A DNA stretch of 16,704 bases from Acidobacteriota bacterium (GCA_023429845.1 JAEZCY010000186.1:1-16704); one strand, 5' to 3'; positions 1 through 7,701 are shown, numbered from the stretch's first letter. Translations and numbers: made by a program. Notes: generated by a model from the letters alone, not told the origin.

Positions 1-44
1 CGCCCCCCCCGGGGCGCCGCGCCAGTCGCGCAAGGCCTACGGCT

Positions 45-73
45 GCGTACGTCCAGCGGACGGCTTCGTACGC
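45..73. repeat. Inverted repeat downstream of the DUF72 gene
   Basis: GCGTACG at 45-51 is matched by its exact reverse complement CGTACGC at 67-73. A smaller nested dyad, GTCC/GGAC, lies at 51-54 and 58-61. It falls just past the stop codon of the minus-strand DUF72 gene (83-85), where a transcript would end. There is no T-tract on the minus strand after it, so a classical intrinsic terminator is not shown. The first 40 bases of the window are GC-rich sequence with no gene that I can support. Confidence 0.4.
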
Positions 74-82
74 GGCGCGTGA

Positions 83-1033
83 TCAGAACAGGCCGTCGGT
101 GTTGACGATGTCGCCGAGTTGCGGAAAGCGCTCGATGAAGCTCCGTGGGAACGGCGCCTGCACGGGGGCACCGAGACGGTTCCGCACCTGCAACGCGTTG
201 GCCACCGCGTTGCCCGCGAAATGGTTGTTCGCGTAGAGGTACAGCTTCTTGCCGAGCGCTTCGGCGGCTGCGGCGACGTCCACGAACGGTTCGAGTTCGT
301 CGGGCGAGTACAGGTAGTTGTACCGATCCTCGGACGACTCGTGATCCCACCACTGCGCCGCATTGCGCCCGTGCAGTCGCACGTAGGCCCATGGACGCTC
401 ACGCAGTTCCTCCAGGAACACCTCGGGTGACTGCCACACGGACGATCGGAACTTCGGTTCGTCGATCAGCACCCATGCGGCCTTCGCGGCGTCCAGGATC
501 TGGAGCGTCTCGCGTCGGGCGTCGCTCCAGCTCCGATGACGCAACTCGACGGCCAGCGGCAGGCCTGCGAGTTCACGCGTGAGCCACTCGAGGTAGGCGA
601 TGGCTTCCGGCGTGGCCTTGAAGCTTGCCGGGAATTGCGCGAGCAGCGGCCCGAGCCGACCGGCCGCGCGAAGCGGCGCGAGCGCGTCGAGCGACGCCTT
701 CAGCGCGTCCATGTCTGGCGCCGGCACCGGCGCGAGGTCCTTCGTGGACGGCGCGTGCATCCGCGGGTGGGTGAATCGCTGGTGCAGCTTGAGGGCGAAC
801 TCGAAGCCGGCGGGGGTCCGCTCCACCCAGCGCCGCGTCAGCTTGTCGTCGATCTCGCGATAGAACGACGCATTGACTTCGACCGTGTCGAAACGCTCCG
901 CGTACCAGGTCAGCTCGTCGGCGCCGCCCCGCGCTTTCGGCGGCGGATAGACGACGCCCGTCCAGGCGCCGCGGCCCCTCGGATAGTGCCAGCCTGACGT
1001 CCCGACCCGGATCAGCGGCGCGCGCACGACCAT
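83..1033 (-). CDS. DUF72 (YecE-like) family protein
   Basis: This 316-residue protein belongs to the DUF72 family, TIM-barrel-like proteins of unproven biochemical role. Family landmarks are visible in order: GTSGWHY near the N-terminus (about residues 11-17), VEVNASFYR (about 51-59), AVELRHRSW in the middle, YVRLHGR (about 220), and NNHFAGNAVANA near the end. The length is a little above the usual 240-300. The frame stays open upstream of ATG 1033, but that extension reads into the queE start region and lacks family sequence, so I placed the start at MVVRAPLIRVGTSGW. No Shine-Dalgarno is seen before this ATG; the transcript may be almost leaderless. The gene is divergent from queE. The family call is firm; the function is unknown. 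Confidence 0.9.
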   Translation of the reverse strand: MVVRAPLIRVGTSGWHYPRGRGAWTGVVYPPPKARGGADELTWYAERFDTVEVNASFYREIDDKLTRRWVERTPAGFEFALKLHQRFTHPRMHAPSTKDLAPVPAPDMDALKASLDALAPLRAAGRLGPLLAQFPASFKATPEAIAYLEWLTRELAGLPLAVELRHRSWSDARRETLQILDAAKAAWVLIDEPKFRSSVWQSPEVFLEELRERPWAYVRLHGRNAAQWWDHESSEDRYNYLYSPDELEPFVDVAAAAEALGKKLYLYANNHFAGNAVANALQVRNRLGAPVQAPFPRSFIERFPQLGDIVNTDGLF

Positions 1034-1042
1034 TGCTACAAT
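1034..1042 (+). promoter_or_regulatory. Extended -10 promoter element for the queE operon
   Basis: TGCTACAAT at 1034-1042 matches the extended -10 consensus TGnTATAAT with one difference in the hexamer. No good -35 is visible 17 bases upstream, as is usual for extended -10 promoters. Transcription would begin near 1049 and give a leader of about 40 bases before the queE ATG. The same bases read on the minus strand give CAGAAT (1046-1041), a possible weak -10 for the DUF72 gene. This is inferred from sequence alone. Confidence 0.45.
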
Positions 1043-1088
1043 TCTGAACGAGCGCCGTGGCACCGGCCATGACGATTCCCGGCACCCG

Positions 1089-1736
1089 ATGTCCTCCCTG
1101 ACCATCAACGAGATCTACGCGTCCATCCAGGGAGAGTCGACGTTTGCCGGGCAGCCCTGCACGTTCGTGCGACTGACCGCCTGCGACCTCCGGTGCTCGT
1201 GGTGCGACACGCCCTACGCCTTCACCGAGGGCCGCAAGGTCCCGGTGGACGACATCGTGGCGGAGGTGCGACGGCTCGGGCTGCCGCTCGTGGAGCTCAC
1301 GGGTGGCGAGCCGCTGCTCCAGAAGAATGCCGTTCCGCTGATGCGGCAGCTGCTCGCGGACGGCTGCACCGTGCTGATCGAGACCGGCGGGCACGTGCCG
1401 ATCGACGATGTCCCCGCTGGCGTGCATCGCATCGTGGACGTGAAGTGTCCCGGCAGCGGTGAGGCGGGACGCATGCACTGGCCGAACCTCGACCTCCTGA
1501 CGCGGAACGACGAAGTGAAGTTCGTGATCGCCGACCGGAGCGACTTCGAGTACGCGCAGGACGTCGTCGTCAAGTACGGCCTGGCGGGCCGCTGCGCCGC
1601 GGTGCATTTCGCACCTGCCTGGGAGCTCGTCGCGCCGGCCGACCTGGCAGCGTGGATCCTCGAGGCACGGCTGCCGGTGCGGTTGCAGTTGCAGCAGCAC
1701 AAGTACATCTGGGGCGCCAGGGCGCGAGGCGTATGA
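1089..1736 (+). CDS. queE: 7-carboxy-7-deazaguanine synthase (QueE), radical SAM
   Basis: QueE is a radical SAM enzyme that rearranges 6-carboxytetrahydropterin to 7-carboxy-7-deazaguanine (CDG) in preQ0/queuosine synthesis, in the cytoplasm. The sequence starts INEIYASIQGES, typical of the family. It carries the 4Fe-4S motif CDLRCSWC (Cys32, Cys36, Cys39), followed by DTPYAF, and then TGGEP (71-75), the SAM-binding glycine motif. The C-terminus QQHKYIWG is also typical. At 215 residues it is close to E. coli QueE (about 223). An upstream ATG at 1069 is out of frame. The stop TGA (1734-1736) overlaps the queC ATG (1733-1735), so the two are probably translationally coupled. No queD or queF lies in the window; they must be elsewhere if the pathway is complete. 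Confidence 0.95.
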   Translation: MSSLTINEIYASIQGESTFAGQPCTFVRLTACDLRCSWCDTPYAFTEGRKVPVDDIVAEVRRLGLPLVELTGGEPLLQKNAVPLMRQLLADGCTVLIETGGHVPIDDVPAGVHRIVDVKCPGSGEAGRMHWPNLDLLTRNDEVKFVIADRSDFEYAQDVVVKYGLAGRCAAVHFAPAWELVAPADLAAWILEARLPVRLQLQQHKYIWGARARGV

Positions 1737-2419
1737 CGCAGGCGCGCCCTGCGATCCTCCTGCTCAGTGGGGGACTCGACTCCTACACGGCTGGTGCGAT
1801 GGCGCGCGCCGACGGGTTCGAGCTGTACGCGCTGACCGTGCGCTACGGCCAGGTCCACGTGCAGGAGCTCGAGTCCGCGCGGCGCGTGGCGCAGGCGCTG
1901 CGCGTCGCCCGTCACGTGGAGCTGGACCTCGATCTGCGCGACATCGCGCGCTCCTCGCTCACCGGTGCGGGCCACGTCCCGCTCGACCGCGACGTGGCGG
2001 CCGATGGCATCCCGACGACGTACGTGCCCGCGCGCAACACGATCTTCCTCTCGCTGGCGCTGGCCTGGGCCGAGAGCGTCGGTGCCGCCGACCTCGTGAT
2101 CGGCGTCAACGCGCTCGACTACTCCGGATACCCGGACTGCCGACCCGAGTACATCGCCGCGTTCGAGCACCTGGGACGTCTCGCGACGGCCGCAGGCGTG
2201 TCCGGGCAGCCGCTGCGCATCCACGCGCCGCTGCAGCACCTGTCGAAGGCAGACATCATCAGGCGCGGCCTGTCCCTGGGACTCGACTACGCCCTCACGC
2301 ACTCCTGTTACGCGCCGACGCCGGACGGCCGGCCATGCCGCCGCTGCGATTCATGCCAGCTGCGTGCTCGGGGCTTCGCCGACGCAGGCGTGGCAGATCC
2401 CGCTCTCGAGCGCACATGA
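1733..2419 (+). CDS. queC: 7-cyano-7-deazaguanine synthase (QueC)
   Basis: QueC uses ATP and ammonia to turn CDG, the QueE product, into preQ0. The 228-residue protein has the PP-loop ATP-binding motif SGGLDS (12-17), the family's YGQ segment (38-40), VPARN (98-102), a LVIGVNALDYSGYPDCRPEY region (121-140), and a C-terminal zinc site formed by Cys192, Cys202, Cys205 and Cys208 (HSCYAP, then CRRCDSC). All expected landmarks are present and the length is normal (E. coli about 231). The frame is open further upstream inside queE, but the ATG at 1733 gives the family N-terminus and a 4-base ATGA overlap with the queE stop. Its own stop TGA (2417-2419) overlaps the next start in the same way. Confidence 0.95.
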   Translation: MTQARPAILLLSGGLDSYTAGAMARADGFELYALTVRYGQVHVQELESARRVAQALRVARHVELDLDLRDIARSSLTGAGHVPLDRDVAADGIPTTYVPARNTIFLSLALAWAESVGAADLVIGVNALDYSGYPDCRPEYIAAFEHLGRLATAAGVSGQPLRIHAPLQHLSKADIIRRGLSLGLDYALTHSCYAPTPDGRPCRRCDSCQLRARGFADAGVADPALERT

Positions 2420-2850
2420 CCACCACCAGCACCACGACGACCTTCGCCGTCACCGACGCCGACATCGCGTCCGCGTTCCCCGTCATGCGCCAACTGCGTC
2501 CGCATCTCGAGGAGGAGGCGTTCGTCTCGACCGTGCGCGCCGCCGAGGCGCGCCGACTGCGCCTCGTGCTCCACCGCGAGGGCGACCGCGTTGTGGCGGT
2601 GGCCGGCTTCCGGTTCATCGATCAGCTGAAGGTCGGCCTCGTCCTCTACGTGGACGATCTCGTCACGGACGAGAGCGCGCGGTCGCACGGTCACGGCGAC
2701 ACGTTGCTGCACTGGCTGATCGACCACGCACGCGAACACGGCTGCAAGGCCTTCGAGCTCGATTCCGGCGTGCAGCGGCACGGGGCGCATCGCTTCTACC
2801 TGCGGCACCGGATGCGGATCACCGCCTACCATTTCGTGCTCGACCTCTGA
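2416..2850 (+). CDS. GNAT family N-acetyltransferase
   Basis: This 144-residue protein has the Gcn5-related acetyltransferase fold. The signature region is VLYVDDLVTDESARSHGHG (77-94 roughly): a beta-strand, then the pyrophosphate-binding RxxGxG of motif A (Arg89, Gly92, Gly94), followed by a helix (DTLLHWLIDHAREHGC) and the motif B-like strand FELDSGVQRHGAHRFYLRH. It would transfer an acetyl group from acetyl-CoA; the acceptor cannot be read from the sequence. The ATG at 2416 overlaps the queC stop by 4 bases (ATGA), which sets the start despite an open frame upstream. The N-terminus is unusually Thr-rich (MTTTSTTTTF). Its place in the queE-queC transcription unit suggests co-expression, not a proven functional link to queuosine. 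Confidence 0.85.
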   Translation: MTTTSTTTTFAVTDADIASAFPVMRQLRPHLEEEAFVSTVRAAEARRLRLVLHREGDRVVAVAGFRFIDQLKVGLVLYVDDLVTDESARSHGHGDTLLHWLIDHAREHGCKAFELDSGVQRHGAHRFYLRHRMRITAYHFVLDL

Positions 2851-2853
2851 CGC

Positions 2854-3549
2854 ATGACGATGCCTTCGCCCGTCCGTTCGCTGCTGGCTGCCGCAGGAAT
2901 CCTGCTTGCCGCCACGATGCTGGCGTCCGGGCAGGCCGGCACAACGCACCCGGTTTCGGGCCGGATCATCGCGGGCGTCATGGGACACCAGGGCGCGTCC
3001 TGGCTCGAGCGCGCCGAGCGTGAGCAGGAGGAGCGGCCCAGCCGCGTCATGCGGGAGTTGGCGCTCACGCCAGGGATGGTCGTGGCCGACTTCGGCGCCG
3101 GTTCGGGGTACTACACCGTTCGCCTCGCAAGGGCGGTCGGTCCCACGGGTCGGGTGCTTGCGGTGGATCTCCAGCCCGAGATGCTGGAGATGGTCGGTGG
3201 CCGCGCCCGCAAGATGGGCCTCACCAACATCGAGCTGGTTCGCAGCACCGAGGACGATCCCCGCCTGCCGCCTGGCGCCGTGGACCTCATCCTGATGGTT
3301 GACGTCTACCACGAGCTCGGCGCCCCGCCGCGCGTGCAGCGGGCGATGAAGGCGGCGCTGTCGCCGCGCGGCCGGATCGCCATCGTCGAGTTCCGCAAGG
3401 AAGACGGGGCGGTGCCGATCCGCGAAGACCACAAGATGAGCGTTGCGCAGGCGACCCAGGAGTTCGCGGCGGAAGGATACGTGCTGGACCGGCGCGTCGA
3501 TTCCCTGCCATGGCAGCATCTGCTCTTCTTCCGTCCAGGGAGCCGGTAG
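2854..3549 (+). CDS. Class I SAM-dependent methyltransferase with an N-terminal export signal
   Basis: This 231-residue protein has a Rossmann-type methyltransferase domain. Motif I is VVADFGAGSGYYT (about 76-88), the acidic residue at the end of strand 2 is in VLAVDLQPEM (Asp105), the motif II/post-I region contains LILMVDVYHEL (145-155), and a later strand is RIAIVEFRKED (174-184). The first ~27 residues look like a Sec signal peptide: Arg8, a hydrophobic run LLAAAGILLAATMLA, then SGQA. An exported SAM enzyme is odd because SAM is cytoplasmic. Starts further in (Met22, or Met43 before GHQGASWLERAERE) would give a cytoplasmic form. The gene begins 3 bases after the GNAT stop, so coupling is likely. 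The substrate is unknown; similar signal-bearing methyltransferases occur in environmental bacteria. Confidence 0.85.
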   Translation: MTMPSPVRSLLAAAGILLAATMLASGQAGTTHPVSGRIIAGVMGHQGASWLERAEREQEERPSRVMRELALTPGMVVADFGAGSGYYTVRLARAVGPTGRVLAVDLQPEMLEMVGGRARKMGLTNIELVRSTEDDPRLPPGAVDLILMVDVYHELGAPPRVQRAMKAALSPRGRIAIVEFRKEDGAVPIREDHKMSVAQATQEFAAEGYVLDRRVDSLPWQHLLFFRPGSR

Positions 3550-3572
3550 CCTATGGCGTGCCGCCACCGACC

Positions 3573-4754
3573 GTGACCACGCGCCTCTACTACGACGACC
3601 CCACGCTCCTCGTCTTCGATGCGACCGTGCTCGCCTGCGAACCGCAGGCGCCAGGCTTCCGCGTTGCACTGGATCGCTCCGCGTTCTACCCGACATCGGG
3701 CGGGCAGGCGCATGACGTCGGAGAACTCCGTGCGGCCGGACAGGCCGTGCCCGTCACCGATGTCGTCACCGAGAACGACGTGGTGTGGCACGTGGCGGCC
3801 GCGCCCCTCGACGTGGGCAGTCGCGTCACGGGTGAGGTGGACGGGCCGCGCCGGCGCGACTTCCGGCAGCAGCACTCGGGCCAGCACGTACTCTCGGCGT
3901 CGTTCGACCACTTGTTCGATGCGCGCACCGAGAGCGTGCACCTCGGCGTCGATGCCTGCACGCTCGACCTTCACCGTGAGATGTCGGCCGACGAATGCCG
4001 CGCTGCGGAGGAACACGCCAACGTCGTGGTCTGGGACGACCGCGCGGTGACGATCCGCTACATCGACGCGGCCGACCTCGCGTCCGAGCCGCGGCTGCGC
4101 AGGGCAACGGGACGCACGGGCCGCATCCGCCTCGTAGACGTGGAGGGCCATGACCTCTCCGCATGCGGCGGCACGCACGTGCGCCGCACCGGCGAGATCG
4201 GCATCATCGCGATCCGCGGTGTCGAGCGGTTCCGGGGCGGCTCGCGCGTGACGTTCCTGTGCGGCCGGCGTGCCCTCGCCAGCTACCGGTCGCTCCGGAA
4301 CGGCATGGACGATGTGGCGCGGCTGCTGTCGGTGGCGGCAGACGACGCGGCGGTCGCCGTCGGGCGGTTGCGTGACGAGGTGAAGCAGGAGCAGCGCAAG
4401 GCGCGAGACCTCGCCGAGCGGCTCACGGCGATCGAGGTGGAAGCGCTGGCGACGCGCATCGGACCGTCCGGCGTGCTGGTCGCTCACCTGCCCGACGCTG
4501 ACGCACAGGCGCTGCGGCAGGCCGCATCGCGGCTCGTGTCCACCGGCGGGCGTGCCGTGGCACTCATCGGTGGTCCCTCGCCGCACGCGCTCGTCATCGC
4601 ACGCAGTGTCGATCGCCTCGACGTCGATGCCGGCGGGCTCGTGCGGCACGTGTGCGCTGCGCATGGCGGCAAGGGCGGCGGACGCGCCGATCTCGCTCAG
4701 GCCGGAGGGGTGGACGTGAGCGTCGAGGACCTCCGCGACGTCCTCGGATGGTAG
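3573..4754 (+). CDS. AlaX-type alanyl-tRNA editing protein with DHHA1 domain
   Basis: This is a free-standing homologue of the editing half of alanyl-tRNA synthetase; the family hydrolyses Ser- or Gly-tRNA(Ala) in trans. From GTG 3573 it is about 393 residues. Visible are LDRSAFYPTSGGQ (about 34-46), the zinc-ligand motif HSGQH (His101, His105), the second zinc motif SACGGTH (Cys198, His202) followed by TGEIG, a charged helical stretch (DEVKQEQRKARDLAERL), and a C-terminal DHHA1 domain ending GGKGGGRADLAQAGG. All four zinc ligands are present. The length suits the long AlaX class. Start choice: an in-frame ATG at 3510 would overlap the methyltransferase by 40 bases, and GTG 3558 is also possible. 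I prefer 3573 because it gives TTRLYYDDPTLLVFDATV, the usual family N-terminus. Confidence 0.9.
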   Translation: MTTRLYYDDPTLLVFDATVLACEPQAPGFRVALDRSAFYPTSGGQAHDVGELRAAGQAVPVTDVVTENDVVWHVAAAPLDVGSRVTGEVDGPRRRDFRQQHSGQHVLSASFDHLFDARTESVHLGVDACTLDLHREMSADECRAAEEHANVVVWDDRAVTIRYIDAADLASEPRLRRATGRTGRIRLVDVEGHDLSACGGTHVRRTGEIGIIAIRGVERFRGGSRVTFLCGRRALASYRSLRNGMDDVARLLSVAADDAAVAVGRLRDEVKQEQRKARDLAERLTAIEVEALATRIGPSGVLVAHLPDADAQALRQAASRLVSTGGRAVALIGGPSPHALVIARSVDRLDVDAGGLVRHVCAAHGGKGGGRADLAQAGGVDVSVEDLRDVLGW

Positions 4755-4785
4755 GAGTGCTGCCCGAGTGACTCACTGATGCGAG

Positions 4786-4812
4786 CGGCGGCGTTGCAGG
4801 AACGCGCCGCCG
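4786..4812. terminator. Hairpin between convergent genes, possible bidirectional terminator
   Basis: CGGCGGCGTT (4786-4795) can pair with AACG (4801-4804) and CCGCCG (4807-4812), with a two-base bulge at 4805-4806 and a five-base loop GCAGG. It lies in the 59-base gap between the convergent AlaX-like gene (stop 4754) and dacB (stop codon 4814-4816). No T-tract follows on either strand, so it is not a textbook intrinsic terminator. The position between convergent operons is the main argument. Confidence 0.4.
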
Positions 4813-4813
4813 G

Positions 4814-6319
4814 CTACGACGCGCAGAGGACGCCGAGGGCGTCCTCGACGATCGCGTCGATCTCGCGGGCCGGGACGATGAAATTGTTCGCGATCACCGC
4901 GAACACGTACGGCGTGCCCGACGCCGACGTGATGTAGCCGGACAATGCCCGCGCGTGGGCGAGCGTCCCGGTCTTGGCGATCAGCCGGCCTTCACAGGGA
5001 TTGCCCGTGAAGCGTCTCGCCAGCGTGCCGTCGCGTCCGGCCACCGGCAGCGTTGCGCGGAACGGCTCGCGATGCGGCTCGACGTCCATGTGCCGCAGCA
5101 GCGTGATCAGCGCCTCCGCTGTCACGAAGTCGCGCCGCGACAGCCCGGAGCCGTCGAGGCCCTGCACACTGCCCGTCGGCACGCCGATCGCGCCGATCGC
5201 GTCCTGCAGGGCGCGTCGCGCATCCGCCGCGGGTGCCGCACCAGCCGCCGCGTCCGCCGTGAGGGCGCGGAGCAGCACTTCGCCGTACAGGTTCTGACTG
5301 ACCTTCATCAGCCGCCGCGCGACCTCGGGCAGTGGCGGCGAGGCGTGCACGATCAGCGGCGCGCCGAGTGCCGTGTCGTCCGTGCGTTCCACGCGCGTCC
5401 GCCCGCGCACCTCGATCCCCTCGCCGGCGAGCGTCTGGCGCAGTACGCCCAGAAAGAACCGGGCCGGGTCGTCCACGGCCAGGGTGCGCTCGACTGGCGG
5501 ACCGCCGTGCGGGATGCTGCCTGTCACCTCGACGACCGGGCTCTGGCCGTCGCGGTGTACGGCGAGCGTGGGCGCCTCGCCTGCGGGTGACGTCTCCACG
5601 CGTGCCCGGACGTGGAACTCGAACACGTCGGGCGACAGGGCGATCCGCGCCGGCTGTCCAGGCGCGGGGCCGGGCTGCACCCGGAGCCGCACCACGTTCT
5701 CGTCGAAGATCAGGCCCGAGTACTTCGCGGCATAGCCGTAAGGCAAGTCGTCCCAGCTCCACGCCCCTCCGAGCCAGTCTTCCCCGAACCGCGTGGGATC
5801 CCCGATCAGATCGCCGTCGATCCGCTGGATGCCCTGCGCCCGCAGTTGCCTGGCCCAGTCACGGAACGTCGCCAGCGGATCCGGGCCGCGCCCGATCGTC
5901 GGGTCGGCGCCGCCGACGACGACCAGGTCGCCACGCAGCGCATGACCATGGCGGGCGCCCGTCGCGTGCAGGCGCGTCTGGAACCGGAAGTCCCAGCCGA
6001 GACGCGTCGCCGCTGCGGCGAGCGTCACGATCTTCATGTTCGATGCGGGAATCAGCAGGCGCCCGGCGTTGCGGTCCACGAGTACGGCGCCGGTGTCGGC
6101 GCGCTCGATGCGCACGCTCCACAACGCCGTGGCAGTGGCCGCTGCGAAGCGGCGGTCCACGTCAGTCGCGAGCGCGCTCGGCGCGCTGGCGTCCGCGGCG
6201 CCGGATGCGGACGCCGGCGCGGACGCCGTGCGAACGTCGGGCGCCTGGCGTGCCGCACAGGCGCTCGTGAGGAGGGCTACGACCGCGACCGCGGCAACGG
6301 AGCCGCGGTGTGCGGTCAC
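4814..6319 (-). CDS. dacB: D-alanyl-D-alanine carboxypeptidase/endopeptidase, PBP4 (S13) family
   Basis: This is a periplasmic penicillin-binding protein of the PBP4/DacB type, which trims or cuts peptidoglycan cross-links. From GTG 6319 it is 501 residues. The acyl-serine SxxK is in IPASNMKI (Ser93, Lys96), a DGSGLSR segment lies at about 389-395, and KTGTL starts at Lys449. The large insertion between SxxK and DGSGLSR is typical of S13. The N-terminus has a hydrophobic signal (VAAVAVVALLTSA) ending at Cys21, which could be a lipobox (LTSAC), so the protein may be a lipoprotein; an Ala/Ser-rich linker follows. The frame is open far upstream, but GTG 6319 overlaps the stop of the DUF4340 gene by 4 bases (GTGA) and places the signal peptide correctly. 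It is the last gene of the minus-strand operon. Confidence 0.92.
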   Translation of the reverse strand: MTAHRGSVAAVAVVALLTSACAARQAPDVRTASAPASASGAADASAPSALATDVDRRFAAATATALWSVRIERADTGAVLVDRNAGRLLIPASNMKIVTLAAAATRLGWDFRFQTRLHATGARHGHALRGDLVVVGGADPTIGRGPDPLATFRDWARQLRAQGIQRIDGDLIGDPTRFGEDWLGGAWSWDDLPYGYAAKYSGLIFDENVVRLRVQPGPAPGQPARIALSPDVFEFHVRARVETSPAGEAPTLAVHRDGQSPVVEVTGSIPHGGPPVERTLAVDDPARFFLGVLRQTLAGEGIEVRGRTRVERTDDTALGAPLIVHASPPLPEVARRLMKVSQNLYGEVLLRALTADAAAGAAPAADARRALQDAIGAIGVPTGSVQGLDGSGLSRRDFVTAEALITLLRHMDVEPHREPFRATLPVAGRDGTLARRFTGNPCEGRLIAKTGTLAHARALSGYITSASGTPYVFAVIANNFIVPAREIDAIVEDALGVLCAS

Positions 6320-7701
6320 GGCGTCGTTCCCGGCCGTGCAGGCGCCGCGTCGTCCTTTGCCGCCGCGTCGGCGGCGGGCGGCTGCAGCAGGTTCAGGATG
6401 TCTGTGACTGCGGGCGCCGTGAGGCGGGCCGCGCCTGGTTCGTCGTCGCGCATGGCCAGCATCTGGTCGCCGACCTGGGCAATCGACACGCGCTCCTGCT
6501 TGCCGCCGTCGAATGTCGCTGCCACGGACATGACCGGCGTCACGCCGCTCACGGCCGCGTGGGTCCAGTGTTCCGCGCGGAGCGTGCTCAGCCGGCTCGC
6601 GATGTCGTCGATGGCGGCGGCGGTGACGCTCGCATCGGCAGGCGAAGACTGCACCCACGTCTCGGTCGCGTCTGCTGCGTCGCTGGTCTTCGTCTTCTCG
6701 AACGTGACCACGCGGTCGCCGCGCGTGATCACGAGTCGCGAGAGGTTGAACATGCGATACGAGAACAGGTCGCGTGCGCGGTAGGTGTCCACCGTGCGCT
6801 GCAGGTCGTCGGCCAGCGACCGCTCGACGGTGAACACGATCGGACGCGCGGCGTCCTTCATGTGCACGGCGGCGTCACCGCTCGCGGTGCCCACCAGGAC
6901 CTGCGCGAGCTGCGTGCCCGCTCCGGCGAGGGTCACCGTCGTGCGGGGCGGCAGCAGCCCGTAGACGTCAAGCGTGGCTGGCTGCTCGGCGACGATCGCC
7001 TGCATCTGGCCGGACGACAGTCTGGTCAGCAGGGTGCCGACTTCGCTGCTGTCGGCGCGTGCGGCGAAAGGCTGCACCAGGCGCCACGCATCACCGTCCT
7101 TCTTCAGCTCGATCGTGCCCGGCGCTCCCGCGACGCGCACGCTGTCGATCGACTCGCGGTTCACGGTGACGACGGCCTTGTCGCGCAGCTGGAACGTCGT
7201 GCGGTCGAAGCTCTGCTCGAGCCAGGCGGGCACGAGGAACACGCGCGGTGTGTCCTCGAGCTTCGCGTACACGTCGCCGCCGGTCGCGCTCTTGCTGCCG
7301 AACAGGAGCGTGCGGGGCGCGCCGTTGGCCGTGAACGTGATCTTCAGGCGCGGGGCCTCGAGCCCGAACGGTTCGAGCGACTGCGGCGCGTCGTCCACCA
7401 CCCGTGTGATGTCGAGCGTGGCGAGGTTGCTCGTCACGCCCGAGACCTCGCTCGCGTCGGCAGGCGCCTGGATGGGCGTCTCGATCGTCCAACCGGCGTC
7501 AGCCTTCTTCAGTGTGGTGACGTCGCCGTTGCCCGCGTGAACCGTGAGGGCCGCAACCTGGTCGGCCTCGAGCGACGCAAACACCCGCTCCGCCTTCGGC
7601 TCATCGTCGGTGGTGTCGCGTCCGCTCTCGACGAACCAGATGTACGCGCCGAGTGCTGCCGCGAGCACGAGCAGCAGTGCCGTCGAGCGTCCGCGCTTCA
7701 T
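6316..7701 (-). CDS. DUF4340 domain protein, membrane-anchored
   Basis: This 461-residue protein has one N-terminal membrane anchor (about residues 7-25, STALLLVLAAALGAYIWFV) and a large periplasmic part. It fits the DUF4340 family, commonly found beside GldG-like ABC auxiliary proteins. Two related modules are visible, each with a FGL/YGL...P-R start: FGLEAPRLKITF, later followed by VYAKLEDTPRVFLVP, and YGLLPPRTTVTL, later followed by VHMKDAARPIVFTV. This suggests an internal duplication. The start at ATG 7701 overlaps the stop of the GldG-like gene (ATGA) and is preceded by a purine-rich GGAGGCGGGG ribosome binding site; a start at 7719 is less likely. The C-terminus is an Ala/Pro/Asp-rich tail. 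The molecular function of the family is not established. Confidence 0.85.
   Translation of the reverse strand: MKRGRSTALLLVLAAALGAYIWFVESGRDTTDDEPKAERVFASLEADQVAALTVHAGNGDVTTLKKADAGWTIETPIQAPADASEVSGVTSNLATLDITRVVDDAPQSLEPFGLEAPRLKITFTANGAPRTLLFGSKSATGGDVYAKLEDTPRVFLVPAWLEQSFDRTTFQLRDKAVVTVNRESIDSVRVAGAPGTIELKKDGDAWRLVQPFAARADSSEVGTLLTRLSSGQMQAIVAEQPATLDVYGLLPPRTTVTLAGAGTQLAQVLVGTASGDAAVHMKDAARPIVFTVERSLADDLQRTVDTYRARDLFSYRMFNLSRLVITRGDRVVTFEKTKTSDAADATETWVQSSPADASVTAAAIDDIASRLSTLRAEHWTHAAVSGVTPVMSVAATFDGGKQERVSIAQVGDQMLAMRDDEPGAARLTAPAVTDILNLLQPPAADAAAKDDAAPARPGTTP

Noticed and set aside
1089..2419. A 7-deazaguanine DNA modification (dpd-type) system
   Set aside because: queE and queC are shared with such systems, but no dpdA-like transglycosylase, helicase or nuclease gene is nearby. 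Ordinary tRNA queuosine synthesis is the simpler reading.
2308..4664. Long minus-strand open frames opposite the GNAT, methyltransferase and AlaX-like genes
   Set aside because: They are antisense to well-supported genes and lack motifs. Composition is typical of complementary-strand frames.
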